Of a DNA stretch of 64,000 bases, positions 44,788 to 56,240 are shown piece by piece. The notes under the pieces were generated by a model, which saw nothing but the letters and a program-made list of their open reading frames with translations, had not been told where the DNA came from and did no database searches. The position numbers were made by a program, and so were the translations under genes. How positions within the stretch are numbered: the first letter of the stretch is position 1; every line of letters begins with the position of its first letter. The DNA comes from Acanthosepion esculentum (lineage: Eukaryota > Mollusca > Cephalopoda > Sepiida > Sepiidae), in assembly GCA_964036315.1 (NCBI GenBank), contig OZ038487.1, positions 54,644,909 through 54,708,908 on the forward strand, read 5' to 3'.

Positions 44788-44895
44788 GGGGTGCAACAGA
44801 AATACCCCCCACATAATGGTAAGACATTAGCTAGATGAAGACACCATTGCCACTAATGTCTTACTATTATGTGGGAGTTATTTCTGCTGCAACCT
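44788..44895. mobile_element. Long near-perfect hairpin (43-bp arms), MITE-like
   Basis: Arms 44788-44830 (GGGTGCAACAGAAATACCCC...) and 44853-44895 (...ATTTCTGCTGCAACCT) pair with a few mismatches around a 22-nt loop. TA lies just outside the right end (TGTATA) and close to the left end (CTATGG), consistent with a TA-inserting MITE. It could also be a processed hairpin RNA. Confidence 0.75.
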
Positions 44896-45069
44896 GTATA
44901 AATTAATTTTTCTATCTATGTCTGTATTTGTTTGTAACTGCTAGATTAAATTTTTTTAAAAACACACAATTTGTATCCTATAAAATTTTACATGTTCACT
45001 AATGTAGACATTCATATATTTTTTTATTTGAGTACTTTGAACTTTACACATTTATCCCACTGATAACAT

Positions 45070-45215
45070 ACACCCAAATAACAAATTCCAGCTAAAGTTG
45101 GTACATTCATTTTTATACCAATACTCTTGGGAAAGATATAAATTCATCTCTTCTCTCCAAAACTTGGGGTTTAATAGCAGGACATGGCACCCAGTTTAGG
45201 AGAAAGACAACACTG
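45070..45215 (+). mobile_element. Degenerate SINE, family A body
   Basis: ACTCTTGGGAAAGATATAAA, TTGGGGTTTAATAGCAGGAC and the ACCCAGTTTAGGAGAAAG tail match the body of 26432-26745. The head is degraded. Confidence 0.55.
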
Positions 45216-45799
45216 AATCAAAAACTGGTGAGTAGAGGAGCTAGCATCTCCACCCTACTTGCTGCAGAAACAACACTTCGTGTGGTGAGGCTGTGGCTGT
45301 ATATTCTCCAGGGGAGTTTACAAGCTTAATAGCTTTTGTCCGTCCCATTGATAGAATCATCAAAATATTTGCTGCAAAATCTAAACAAATAACATTAGAA
45401 AAAAAAACTGAGTCTACCCTTAGATTTTCTTCTTACCAATGACAAGATCAATTTTTCAAATAGTCAATGCTTCCTTACTTAGACTTTGTTTTAATAAGGC
45501 ATTATGCTAAATGCAAATGATAATCTCTAAAATAAGCCTACAAAATTATTGACATCTCAAGATTAAGAACTAAAATCTATTCTCAGGTTATTCTGTTTAA
45601 ATTTCTGAGATAACAAATCTTTACCATAGACTGATATATTCAAGCTAGTATCCTCCTCTTGTTACAGTCAGTCCATTTTTAGCCATTGTACTAACTCTTT
45701 GGATTTTTCACATGCTATTTTTATTTGGTAATGTCTTCAGAATTTTGAAATAAGTCCACATAATTGTTAATTCATCCTTGTGATGCTACTTCTGTTCAT

Positions 45800-45905
45800 T
45801 CCAAAGTGGACAGCATGTTCAATATGACAGACATCTGAAGAAGACAGGAGCTGAAATATTGCCATAATAGCCAAGATGGCATCAACAGTTAAAAGACAAA
45901 TCAGT
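45800..45905 (+). mobile_element. SINE tail, family B-like
   Basis: It carries a weak version of the hairpin motif (CTGAAGA at 45835-45841, then GAGCTGAAATATTG) and a following ATTGCCATAATAGCC block. The head is absent. Confidence 0.4.
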
Positions 45906-46199
45906 GTGTAATAATAACAAGTACTGTTTTATCCAGGATTCTATTTTCAGATGAATATTGAGAAAGACAAAAGCCAGGCAAGTCTGTTTTAATTAACATC
46001 TCAGATACCTGAATATAACAAGATGCTTAAGTAAATTTAATGTAACTTGTTGATAATTACAAAGCATATATATTTAGATATCAACTATAGTTACTGACTG
46101 GTTTGTATAAATGTGAATCCACAAAGAAAAATGAAACTCATTCAATGATTAGATTTATAAACATTTCTAGCAAACAAGTACTTTTCAAATTTACATTCA

Positions 46200-46425
46200 G
46201 TCTATTCTTTGTGTGCTATGTCCTTCAGGATGTGGGTAATTGTATCTCTCCACAACTTCCTATCCTTTGTAGCAGTAAGCAATGTTTGTCCTTTTACTAT
46301 ACTCTCAGTTTCTGTTCTGTTCTATCTATTTATGTATGTTTCATGCTGCTTTCCTCTGTCCCTGCTTGTTTTTGATGTCTTGTGAGTGTCAAATTCTCCA
46401 ACCCTGCTTTCCTCATTAAGTGTCC
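46200..46425 (-). pseudogene. LINE 3' coding end, antisense (probable)
   Basis: Antisense of the terminal block (GGAAGTTGTGGAGAGATACA) matches the GACAGGAAGTTGTGGAGAGC end at 19314-19345. The rest is degraded. Confidence 0.45.
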
Positions 46426-46450
46426 CAAATTTCAACTCTGATTTTAAGTA

Positions 46451-46674
46451 TTGTATATACCTGTGTATAAGCCAACTTCATGTATAGTGTGACCCCTTAG
46501 TTTTTTAGCATGAATTTTAACTCCCTCCAGAAAAGATTTAGCAATGCAATCAATCACTGAAAATGCATGATTTTAACCTCTTCAAAAAAATTATCTGAGT
46601 ATAGTGTGACCACCTAAGTTTTTTTTTAAAAAAACTGATCATAAAATTTCACATTATACTCAAGTATATATGCC
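46451..46674. mobile_element. MITE-like element with ~16-bp TIRs
   Basis: The left terminus ATATACCTGTGTATAA and the right terminus (reverse complement) ATATACTTGAGTATAA agree at 14 of 16 positions. Internally GTATAGTGTGACC occurs twice (about 46480 and 46597), each followed by CTTAGTTTTT or CTAAGTTTTT. The superfamily is not determined. Confidence 0.6.
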
Positions 46675-46679
46675 CTTTT

Positions 46680-47160
46680 TACTTTCTCAAAACTTCCTTA
46701 TTGTTCTTATGTTCTTTCCATGCTATTCTTAGGATTCTTTTGTAAAATGACATCTTTGTTACCTCAGATCTTCTCTTTATCTATGAGGAAATTGTCTAGC
46801 ATTCTCTACCACTTAGAAAAGAGTGCTCAACTGCAATGCAATGCAACAACTTCCTTTGTTTATGGAAGTTGTAAAAAAGAACAGACATTGGAAAAAAAAT
46901 GAGCAGTGGATTGAGTAGGATAATCACATATTCTATCCATAGTATTTTTAGCATCCTTCTTTGAAACCACATTTCTGTACATCAAGTTTTCTCTTCATTT
47001 ATGAGAAAATTATCATGCATTCACTGCAATATAAGAGAACTGATATTACATAACTGTTGCTTAACTTTTCTTTATTTCTAAAGAAATTTTCCTTTTTCTT
47101 AATATTTTGTTTACTTTTTGCAATGCATCTTCAGATTTAAGGGTAACATTTTTCATTATT
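46680..47160 (-). pseudogene. LINE RT C-terminal shreds, antisense
   Basis: The block CTTAGGATTCTTTTGTAAAATG with GACATCTTTGTTACCTCAGA is antisense to the TEMxFYRRxLRI segment found at 53131 and 55000. A second weaker block lies near 46955-47010. No frame survives. Confidence 0.45.
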
Positions 47161-47989
47161 TCTTATGATCAAGAATGTGATATATAAGAAATTTTCCATA
47201 AAAACAGACAAGTGCATTCAAATTTATTAAAATTTAAAAGATGCCCTGTTCTTTTTTTAAAAAACCAATAAAATAAAAAAAAAGTATTGTCTTGATAAAA
47301 ATTTAATGTTTTGAAAAGCATAATGAAGAAAGACTGCTTTAGGAATTTCTCTCTGATGGGTCACTTTTTCATTTTCTTTTCAATTTAAGTTCCAGATAAT
47401 GAAATGTCTATTTATTAAATCCTATCTTTTTTATATGGAAAAAGGCTGGATAATGCAGACTTAGTTATTGCTCACCAAATTTGATCTGAATCTGAACAAT
47501 ACTCAATAAGAACAAAATGAAATCTCCCACAACATGGATTTCAGATCAAGAATGTTCTTTGTGTCCTCCAACCTTCATGGAATTTTGAACTAAACCCTTT
47601 ATTTAATCTATGTGGGACAAAAGCCTAGTGTTTGTGAATTTGGTGACATAGTAATTGTGAGTTCAATCTGTGGGCTGGACAGTGACGTGATACCCAGGGC
47701 CAACTTCTTGATTTGCATACCCCTAAGACACAAGTTGGAGGGGCCTATAGGGTTTTGTACTGACAAATATGAGAAAAGAGACAGTTTAAATATATAAAAA
47801 CAGAAAGAATATGAAATAAGCATTTTATTCAAATTAAACATAAACTAAATTTTTATTTCACTCTTTGATTGGATTCCTTCCCAATATGGATGCCTTGGGC
47901 TGTCATGCCCTCTGCCCCCTCTTCTTCACACTACTGGGGCTGGGCAGTGTGTACTTGGATTCAGTGGAAATGGGTTAAGCAATAACAAC

Positions 47990-48195
47990 TAAGAACATGA
48001 TGAGATATCCTTAGACATGGTTAGTAAAATGACAACAACCCACTCCCAGAGATTAAATAAAAGTTTGCATTGAGATTTCCTGAAGTATCCAGATCTGTAT
48101 GTACCTGATGAAGGCTAGTGAGCACAACAGCTGAAACATTGTGATAATAAGAACAATAGTCTAATGATAACTCCTCATCCAAGAAATTCAGACAT
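47990..48195 (+). mobile_element. SINE tail, family B subfamily 2
   Basis: It aligns with 12500-12740 and contains the hairpin motif in its classic CTGATGA form: 48106-48112, one A, a GGCT/AGCT stem (48114-48117 with 48130-48133), then GAAACATTGTG. The tail is AACAATAGTCTAATG and ACTCCTCATCC. A possible tRNA-like head near 47650 is too degraded to assign. Confidence 0.55.
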
Positions 48196-48349
48196 AAGAT
48201 TTAATGAAAGACAGAAGAAAGAATTCAATATCATTTTTAAGAGAAAATTTGATAATTTTTTCTTCTAACATGATTCATAGAATTTGATCAAGTATAAACA
48301 AATTCTACCTACTGAATTGTGATTCAACATTCTTGAAGCCTGCTTTATT

Positions 48350-48545
48350 TAATCTATAGGAGTCAGTCCTAGACATGGGCAGTGGAACGAGAATGGTCTA
48401 TCATGTAGTTCTCATTTTGCTTGCCTGTTTTTACTGAGTCCAAGTATACGTTGCCCAATTGAACTCACAAACCCCATGTCACAAAATTCACAAACCACTG
48501 CTTTAATCCACCATGAGATTATCATCTCAGACAATTTGCTGTAGT
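48350..48545 (-). mobile_element. Degenerate tRNA-derived SINE, family B-like
   Basis: The minus strand shows a head near 48450-48520 (TGGATTAAAGCAGTGG and GAGTTCAATTGGGC) and a body with GTGGAACGAGAATGGTCTA (plus strand). Confidence 0.5.
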
Positions 48546-48999
48546 GAACTTGGAGCCTAATCTGCCTGCTGATTAATGCTTCAAATGCTGCTGCCTGTCA
48601 CGTTTTGATTGCTACTGCTTGTAAAAATTGGCCTTGTTTTTATTAATATTTTACAAAAAGTCTTTTTTTAATGGTATGATGGCTTATTTCTAAAATATCT
48701 TAAAAAACATTTGTTTTTTCATTATTTCGCATAGATATGAAAAAGTTTCAGAAAAATATAAGTTTTTCATGAAAATCATTTTTCAAAAGTCTAGTCAAAA
48801 GGGGGGGGCTAAGAATTTTTTTTCCAATAAAGAATTTCATAGGAATTTTGCAAACAAGTAAAACTCTCTTTTCTCCAAGAAAAAAAATAAGCTAAGTGTA
48901 AACATAGATCCAGAAACTGAATGAATTGGCATCAACATCATTACTTTTTTTTTTTTTGTCACCTCCTCTTCCCATCACAACATTTCACATGCACTGTTC

Positions 49000-50010
49000 T
49001 TGATAACAGCATCTTATACTGCATTCTGCTAATGTAGATAGACATCTGGATAAATAAACGGCATAGAATTGTTGCTTAGGATATTCGAATTCAATAAACA
49101 GTTAATGGGATTTTGCGTTAACAGTGCCATGTAATTATTTGGTGGTGGAATCAGTCATATGATTAGACGAAAAAAGGAAATGGAGCAAAAAAAATAAAGA
49201 CAAGATGTAGTGTCAAGTAAGGGATGTGTGAGCATGTGGGTGGGAGAAATGTTCATTAGAAAAGAAATAGGGGAGTGGGGTAGAAGAAAAAAAAACTTTA
49301 GAAAGAAAACCAGGAAGATGGGGAGGAACTTGTCAGCAGATAAAAATGAGAATTGGAAATAAATAATAGATGAAAAAGAAAAAAAAAGTAATATTTTATC
49401 TTAATTTTTCTTTCCGTAAATATATATATATATATATATATATATACTTTTTCGCGTGTGAAGATAGAATACAATGAAATAATATCTACATAGAACAATC
49501 CTAAATGTACACATGCAACAAGATAATAACATAATAAATATACCAAAATGTGTATGTCTTGATCTTAAAAATATATGTGTACGTGTACTGAGGTCTAAAT
49601 AAGTAATAAGGAAGTATATTGAAATCATTTAATCTGGCGTATCTTATAATTATACATTGTTGAAGTTATACTTTTTTTTTTCTTCATTTATTATTATAAA
49701 TGATCTATTGCTTGATATCGAACACTATAATTACAAAACTGATTTCCAGAACCTTTTCTGTTTTCGGTCGACTATTCTTTTTTTTCTTTTTATTGAAATA
49801 CAATCTTTGTTATTGTTTTACATGTGTGTGTACATAAAATATTGCCCTTGAAGAGTGGAGAAATTTCTGCCAAAAAGTTTTCAACTTTTTATTTCAAATT
49901 ACTTATAGATACTAGGTTGGGGTTATAATTAATTACTTTATGTTTAGTAGTTAGGATGATACATTCATTGTTACAATTGGTTCACTTGAACAGAAATTTC
50001 TTATGACTCA
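49000..50010. other. AT-rich stretch with purine-rich patch and (TA)n
   Basis: It holds a purine-rich zone at about 49160-49400 and (TA)n at 49421-49445. No gene is recognised. Confidence 0.5.
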
Positions 50011-50012
50011 AC

Positions 50013-50019
<7 letters not shown>

Positions 50020-50044
<25 letters not shown>

Positions 50045-50273
50045 ATTGTGCTGAAAGTAACTTGGCCTGATCAAAAAGGGATTCATCTCCATTATACTGA
50101 TTTTTTTTTGTCAGATTTTTGTAATCGAGTCAGGTACAAATCACTGTGTTTTAAATATCACATTTAAACCAAGAAAAAAGTCTTTAAAAATTGCTAATTA
50201 TATGAAACATCGAAAAAATAAATAAAAATATATATAAGCATGCTTGCTTAAAAACTAATGAAAGTTCCTTGTC

Positions 50274-50312
<39 letters not shown>

Positions 50313-50348
50313 CAAACATGCTTATATATATATATATATATATATATA
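50020..50348. repeat. Three (TA)n tracts
   Basis: TA runs at 50020-50044, 50278-50310 and 50322-50348; the last two flank an 11-bp AAGCAAACATG linker that is nearly palindromic with the upstream GCATGCTTGCTT near 50237. Confidence 0.9.
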
Positions 50349-50656
50349 GTCTGTCTATATTTCTGAGATGAGGTATTATGTACAGTATTTACATTAGTCG
50401 GACTATTGTCCTCATCTTTGTCGCCATTTTTGTCACAACGTTTTGGCCGTTGTACGCTCTGGCTTTCTTCAGGTGGTTGGAATTTCGAACTGAACCCTTT
50501 ATTTCGCTCACTGGGGTAGACTGTTCTAGTTCCACATGCCATGTTTGATGGATGTCAGTTAGCAGTTATCTCCTGCTAATTTTCCCTCTGAAAAGTTCTC
50601 CACTGCCTTAACCGGGTATTGAACTCACACTCTTTGGGTCTGTCACTGGATCTAAC
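50349..50656 (-). mobile_element. tRNA-derived SINE, family B
   Basis: Minus-strand copy: tail next to the TA tract (CTGTCTATATTTCTGAGATG antisense), hairpin motif at 50440-50472 with mutated stem, body GTGGAACTAGAACAGTCTAC, and a head ending in GTTAGATCCAGTGACAGACC. The incidental frame 50350-50542 is 64 codons long and closely resembles the one in 31882-32112. Confidence 0.85.
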
Positions 50657-50724
50657 ATGGCACAGTGGATAAAGGCGTTGGTTAGATCCAGTGACAGACC
50701 CAAAGAGTGTGAGTTCAATACCCG
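50613..50724. repeat. Perfect 44-bp inverted repeat in a SINE head
   Basis: Arms 50613-50656 (CGGGTATTGAACTCACACTC...) and 50681-50724 are exact reverse complements over 44 bp. The 24-nt loop ATGGCACAGTGGATAA... holds the box A region. The right arm carries the SINE head in plus orientation, ending abruptly at 50724. Confidence 0.95.
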
Positions 50725-50849
50725 ATTAAAATTAAAATCCAGTATTAATTATAAAATAAAAATCCAATATTAATCATAGATTTCTCAAAAAAGTCTAATA
50801 TGATTAGTATTATAGGTTTATAGAAAATTTATATTCATAATAGGTTTCT

Positions 50850-50965
50850 AAAAGACATCTGGTTATCTGGCTTCTGACCGAGATATATGGAGGGAACTGG
50901 TCAGGTGATCAGCGGTGCAGTGACCTGACAACCAAACCCAATCATATGATGGATCATGTTGACAC
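50850..50965 (+). other. Possible LINE 3' coding shred
   Basis: The plus strand reads LASDRDIWRELVR, similar to the DR..WR..V pattern at LINE ORF ends. It is short and unsupported by neighbours. Confidence 0.3.
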
Positions 50966-51310
50966 ACTGTTAATGACATGTTTATTTATTTATTCAATGT
51001 GTGAGACATTTTGAATTTTTGATATAATGTATCATTTAAACATAAAATGCATAAAACTTCCATTATTTAATATCATGTTTACTACTGGCACTGAACTTAA
51101 TTTAAGGCAAGAAAGAACAATAATTAAAAACCTGTATATACTGGTGACACCTTGTGTATATAATTAAATTTCAAACAATAAACCTTGTAACCATTTCAGT
51201 ATTCAGAGGCAAGCAGAGAAATTTTGTGTTGGACTTGCTAAACTGTAATTAACATAAACATCAAACTAAACTTTTAACATTTCTGTATAAAAGCCCATCA
51301 GCCTTAGGTA

Positions 51311-51312
51311 CA

Positions 51313-51351
<39 letters not shown>

Positions 51352-51352
51352 G
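51311..51352. repeat. (CT)n(AT)n compound microsatellite
   Basis: CT repeats followed directly by AT repeats. Confidence 0.95.
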
Positions 51353-51589
51353 TGACATCAATTGAGTGCGGTTTCTGTTGCAAAAGCATGACTTGACAAC
51401 ACAGCCACTAAAATAAAACACACCATAATTCTTTGATTGGAGTTGCTTGCAGAGTGCTAAAGGTTAATTAATATATACTTTAATGTGAATGATTTAGGTT
51501 CAGTAATGTTAAATTGTCAAAAATATCTCAGTCAAATAGTTTAGGGACATTACATATATCTTTGATTTTTATTAAATAACAAGTACATA

Positions 51590-52240
51590 CAAATAAATAA
51601 AAAGACTGGCCAACGGTATTAGCATTTTTTCCCGTCATTCAAAGTCTTTTAATATGGGATTGCATCAATTAGATTTCTTTCTGCTTTCAATAGAATTTTT
51701 CCAATACTTTACCATATTACTGAAGATAGTATTTACATTTGTGGACTTATTGGATTGGGTGTTAGTTTTGACCTTTGCTATAAGTTCTCAATGGGATTGA
51801 GAGGCAGCAATTGAGCTGGCCACTGCATTTTATTGTCTTTAGTGTAAATTCTGCTTAATCTAGCACTGTACTTTGGGTTACTATCATATTGAAAAATCTA
51901 TGATCAATCTACAGATTATAAGTATATAACCTTATCCAATATTTCCAGATAAGACTTACTATACATAATTGCCTCAACTCAATGCAACAGACTGACACCA
52001 TTTCCATACATACCTTACCATACCATACCACAGCACACCTTCCGTCTTGTGTAGCTGTTTTAAGTGAGAGCATACAATTTACGCATCCTTTGTCTAATCT
52101 AAGTGTCAAACTCACAGATGCTAATTCATCCTTCTATGTTATTTTAGACAACAGTTCCCATCTTTATGATCTTAAATATATGCTTGCCTATTATTCAATA
52201 AAACAGGCACATATCCCATGAGCCTGAATTGCATTTGCTA
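51590..52240 (-). pseudogene. Tc1/mariner transposase pseudogene
   Basis: The minus strand, at about 51780-51905, reads FQYDSNPKYSARLSRIYT followed in frame by KDNKMQWPAQLLPLNPIENL. This is the DDE-domain signature of Tc1-type transposases (QxDNxPxHxA, then WPAxSPDLNPIENLW). The second catalytic Asp is present and the NPIE Glu is kept, but SPD reads LLP and the following Trp codon is TAG. Diverged flanks at 51600-51660 (IDAIP..LNDGKKC) and 51950-52100 (YSKSYLEILDKV) fit the C-terminus and the mid-domain. Several frames are needed, so it is inactive. TIRs were not identified. Confidence 0.7.
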
Positions 52241-53048
52241 ACATTTTATGGTTGTCACATTTATTTTCAAAACATATTTTTGGCTTGTGTAATTATTTCA
52301 TATCAACAGCAGTCATTTTCCTATTGTTCATTAGAAGTGGATGAATTTATGTAGCTATTGCATGGTGACTTTTCTCAGCTGATCCAAATAGTCTCAAGTT
52401 GTTAGATTGTTATAACACTGAATGCCCAATAATTTCAGAAGATGTTGCCTTGTCTAACCAGTTACATTTATGTAGTTACAGTGTTGTGGTGTCTTCCTTC
52501 TATTGAGGCTATTGTGGACTCTTCCACTTACTATAAAGTTAGCAGGAAAAGTAGGCCTCGGTGGAAAAGTAATAGACTGAATGCTAGTCAACCGATACAC
52601 CCCCCCCAAGTCATGTAACACACTTCTGTTGTATTTACTGTTCAATTAATGGTTAAGGAATAACAAAACAAAAGGTTGCAGATAAATAGTGTATTGGTCA
52701 CAACATACATAAACTTCAAATTGGTTACTAGTAACATATTATATATTTCCCATCATAACGATGTCAATTGTAAGAGAAAGGTATTAACTTATTTCAGCTG
52801 CTTATCAAATAATGTAAAAGTTATTGTAATTTCAATCAGTTCCCTTAAACTAAATGACAATATTTATGACAAGATATAAAAGACATCTATTAAATTGTTT
52901 ACATTAAAATATTCATTCTCAAGCATAAATTTTTTCTAATCTTATATAGAATGTAATAAAGAATCTAATTGCATTGATGGCCTCTTCTTTTATATGTCAT
53001 GTCCCTTCTGGAACTTCCACTCTTTTGTAACTAAAGGAAAAAAAAGTC

Positions 53049-53325
53049 CTCCTATATGGCAGTGAATGCTGGACAGATATTATGTAACATTTCAGTACTA
53101 TCTCCTCACAGTTGACTTGAAGTAGCAGAAATGTTGTTCTACAGAAGGATACTGAGAATAACATGGACTGAACATGCGAATAACAATGAAGATTCAGAGA
53201 AAATGGAAACAAAAAAGACAGTTATTTTTTTTCTTCTGTTAAGTATAAGTGACATTTCTAAAAAAATGAGAAAAGATGGTTTAGAGAATTTGACACTCAC
53301 TGGTTATACTGAATTCAATTAGCAC
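53049..53325 (+). pseudogene. LINE RT C-terminal fragment
   Basis: The plus strand reads VLLYGSECW, then from 53131 MLFYRRILRITWTEHANNNE, EKMETKKT and MRKDGLENLTLTGYTE. These are conserved segments downstream of the RT palm in the LINE group also at 35755. Extra Phe/Leu-rich sequence between ETKK and MRK is an insertion or frameshift. Confidence 0.75.
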
Positions 53326-53429
53326 ATTATTGCTCAGTGTAAAATTTGGAATTAGTTATAAAATTAAACAAAAATCTAGTATTAACTATAGGCTTCGATT
53401 ATACCATGTATCCCCTGCTGGACAATTAC

Positions 53430-53810
53430 CTCATAGATGAAGATGAGACTCAAATCAACAGATATGTGGGTCTACACAAGCATGCTGAGAATGTCACGGA
53501 CTGAACATATGAGCAATGATGAAGTTTTAGAGAAAATGGAAACAAAATCGACACTTATCAGAAAGAGAGAGTTGAAATTTCTAGGGTACTTAATGAGGAA
53601 AGAAGACTTAGAAAAATTTATACTCACAGGACAGATTAAAGGCAAGAGAGAGGGAAACAATGTATAACTTACCTCACATGCTTGAGGAAATAGAGGACAA
53701 AAATGGGGTTTAGGAGGAATAACAAACAAAAAGGCATATTTTATTAAGAGCTACAAAGAACAGAAAATGGAGGGACATGGCAGACAGAGGTGGTGGTGGC
53801 AGCAGCTCTT
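53430..53810 (+). pseudogene. LINE RT C-terminal fragment, second copy
   Basis: A frame of 76 codons (53437-53667) reads KSTDMWVYTSMLRMSRTEHM, SNDEVLEKMETKSTL, RELKFLGYLMRKEDLEKF and ILTGQIKGKRE. This matches the C-terminal block of the preceding fragment, about 350 bp away, so two copies lie in tandem. Downstream sequence reaches the end block (GAACAGAAAATGGAGGGACA). Confidence 0.75.
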
Positions 53811-53964
53811 CTTCTGTTTGACTAGGAGGAATAGTAAGAGTACACTGTTCTGCCATCCATTTCCACTTGCTTGTTCATTATACTATTCATTGTTCCCCTT
53901 CTGTCTCTCAATATGACCAGTGATTGTTAAATTCTACAAGAATTCCATTGACTAATATTTATCC

Positions 53965-54065
53965 TATACAAGGCCCAAGAGACACTCCAGATATAAGGTT
54001 ATTGAAGAAGATTGTTGCATGAGTAGTAAGAGTAAGAGGTGCAGTTTATGAGGATATGTGGGAAA
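53965..54065 (-). mobile_element. LINE 3' end (family R), antisense
   Basis: Signature AAGAGACACTCCAGATATAAGG then GTTATTGAAGAAG, as at 7440-7560. Confidence 0.5.
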
Positions 54066-54106
54066 GATAAATTTGTGAACAATAAAGAAGTTTTGATAAA
54101 ATTTGG

Positions 54107-54290
54107 GGTATCATGATAATTTTAGCCTCTTCATTCTCTGTCTATGGTATTCTCAGAATCGTTCTGTAGAACCTCATCTCTGTTGCTTCACGTCCCCTCT
54201 TCATCTCGGTGGAAAATATCAGTCCTCCTTACATGATAGGGAATGCTGGATATTATATAGCAGTTCAATATTTAATTTAATGCATTACTA
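54107..54290. pseudogene. RT C-terminal shreds in opposite orientations
   Basis: 54107-54205 is antisense to the TEMRFYRTILRIPW segment. 54210-54290 is sense for the preceding VLLHDRECW segment. The two neighbouring LINE parts have thus been inverted relative to each other. Confidence 0.5.
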
Positions 54291-54974
54291 AACATTATAG
54301 TTACCACATGTGATGTTAGCATTTTTTTTTTACCCTTTGTACATACTAGTTAGTTAAAAATGGCAAATAAATGTAAAATGTTTTGTTTGTCTGTAAACCG
54401 TTTGACTGCGTTATTTGTGAAAAATGAATTTTATATGAATTTGTGCGGAAAACATATTTAGTTAGTTTTGGAAGTGGGTCAGGCCAAGATAAGATTTTCT
54501 TTTCAATCCCTTCTTGGTCTGACAAGTTTCCAGCACCCACTCCCCATATAACTGCATCTCAATCACCTATGTTAAAATACATATTGAAAAAAAAAAAAGG
54601 TGATCTAATCTGGATGAGGGCCAGAGTGAACAAATAGTCAACAGTTGAGTGACATTTCAGTTTGTGTAATCAAGTCAAAGTCATGAGTCGAGAAATAGTG
54701 AAAGACAAATTTTTACAGGCCAAGAAATTAGAAGTTTATTGCTACAATATCAGTTGAATCCCAATATGTTCAGATAACAGAATGGGGGGTGGACAAGTGT
54801 TGTCCAGTTGAGACCAAGGACAATTCTTTAAAACCTTTCTGATGTGAGAATGTTATATATTTATATATCTTTGCCAATGTTAAGCAAAAAAGGCTGTATA
54901 TAAGATAAATAAAATAAGTGTTGAACTACTATGTAATATCAATCCTATATGACTAAATGCTAGACATTTCTCTT

Positions 54975-55235
54975 CTCATGAAGAGGAGACTTGAAGCAAC
55001 AGATATGTTGTTCTACAGAAGGATGCTGAGAAGGAACCTTTGAGCAATGTGAAAGTTTAAGGAAAATGGAAACAAAGAATTAGAAAGAATTGTAATTTAA
55101 AAGTGGAAGACACTTGAGGCATCAGAGATGTGGTTCTACAGAACAATGCTGAGAATACCAAAGATGGAATTTGTTATTAACAAGGAAATTTTCAGGAAAA
55201 ATGAAAACAAAAAGGACACATATACTTGAAAGAAT
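54975..55235 (+). pseudogene. Two tandem LINE RT shreds
   Basis: 54980-55050 reads KRRLEATDMLFYRRMLR, and 55100-55230 reads LEASEMWFYRTMLRIPK then EIFRKNENKKDT. Both correspond to the same RT C-terminal segment, about 120 bp apart. Confidence 0.65.
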
Positions 55236-55439
55236 TAGTTATCTCTTTATTATTCTAAGAAAATATACTTGAAAAAATAAAAGGTGCCAAGAATGAAAGT
55301 TTATTGAATCAAATCCAGATCCTTCTCATTCCTTGGATAACCCCTTCTTGACTGACCATGTTTTCAGAGGTATGGCCAATTGTGGGTTAGTGAGCCTATT
55401 TAATCCAGAGATGGAGGTTTTGAATAAAGAGTTCTCACT

Positions 55440-55618
55440 CTCCTAGACTGGTTGCCATTTGCTATTTACCCATAGCTGGGGTGGTGAGGAAAGATGAATT
55501 TATACCTTTCCTAAGGGTATTTGCACGTAAGTGAATGTAACGAACTCAACTGGAATTTGAACTTGGCCCTCAGATTCCTCAATCTGAGCTACTATCCATT
55601 ACTCCAGCATGTCTCCTA
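55440..55618 (-). mobile_element. tRNA-derived SINE, family A
   Basis: A good minus-strand copy. The head reads GGAGACATGCTGGAGTAATG with box B-like AAGTTCAAATTCC. The body (CCTTAGGAAAGGTATAAAT, CCCCAGCTATGGGTAAATAG) is followed by GCAACCAGTCTAGGAGAG. Confidence 0.75.
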
Positions 55619-55889
55619 AGCTTTATTTTAATATCAAGCTTTCTAAAATTAGACTTTTTGAGTGAAACGCTTATATGAGACCATCATGTCTGATAAAAAG
55701 GGTGATAAATCTTGTGTTCAAATGAGCTACATTCCTACCAGTTCAGAACTTCACAGACAAGACCCCCCCCCATTCCAGGTATGCAGTCAACATCCCCTTG
55801 TATTCCATTGGTAAGGAGGAATTCCACTCAAATAGCTTCTTCCCCAGAACTGTCACATTGTGAAACTTAATCCAAACAGGATACTTTCC

Positions 55890-56240
55890 CAGTCACTAAC
55901 CATCCTGGGTATGATGATAAACTACATCCGGCAGCAAGGCCTCTGATTAGGAGGTTTGGAGGAGCATATAATCACCTCTTAATTGCTATTGTTCTCAGGT
56001 CCACCCTGACTTGGAGTGGTAGCACCTGTTAGTGTCCCAGCTATGGACAAATAGTGAACACAATGAAAGTGAAATTTTTATAGTAAAAGTACCATTTCTC
56101 ATAGTAAAAAAATTGCCAGCAATACATATCTGTAAGGAAAAAAAAATATTACCAGCAATATATTTATGTAAAATAAATTATTAATGCTCCCAATAAAATT
56201 AAATTTCAGCATTAAATGACGCATAAACAAACAAAGAAAA
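55890..56240 (+). mobile_element. Dispersed repeat F, copy 2
   Basis: Copy of 22435-22770 in the same orientation (ACCATCCTGGGTATGATG, ACCTCTTAATTGCTATTG, CCAGCAATA repeats, TTTCAGCATTAAATGA). Confidence 0.6.

Noticed and set aside
47612..47841. Frames on both strands at 47.6-47.8 kb as genes
   Set aside because: Short overlapping frames on opposite strands in degraded repeat sequence with no family resemblance.
48106..48138. Canonical hammerhead ribozyme call
   Set aside because: CTGATGA and GAAA are present, but an extra base precedes stem II and no stem III or cleavage site is evident, so only a hairpin motif is claimed.
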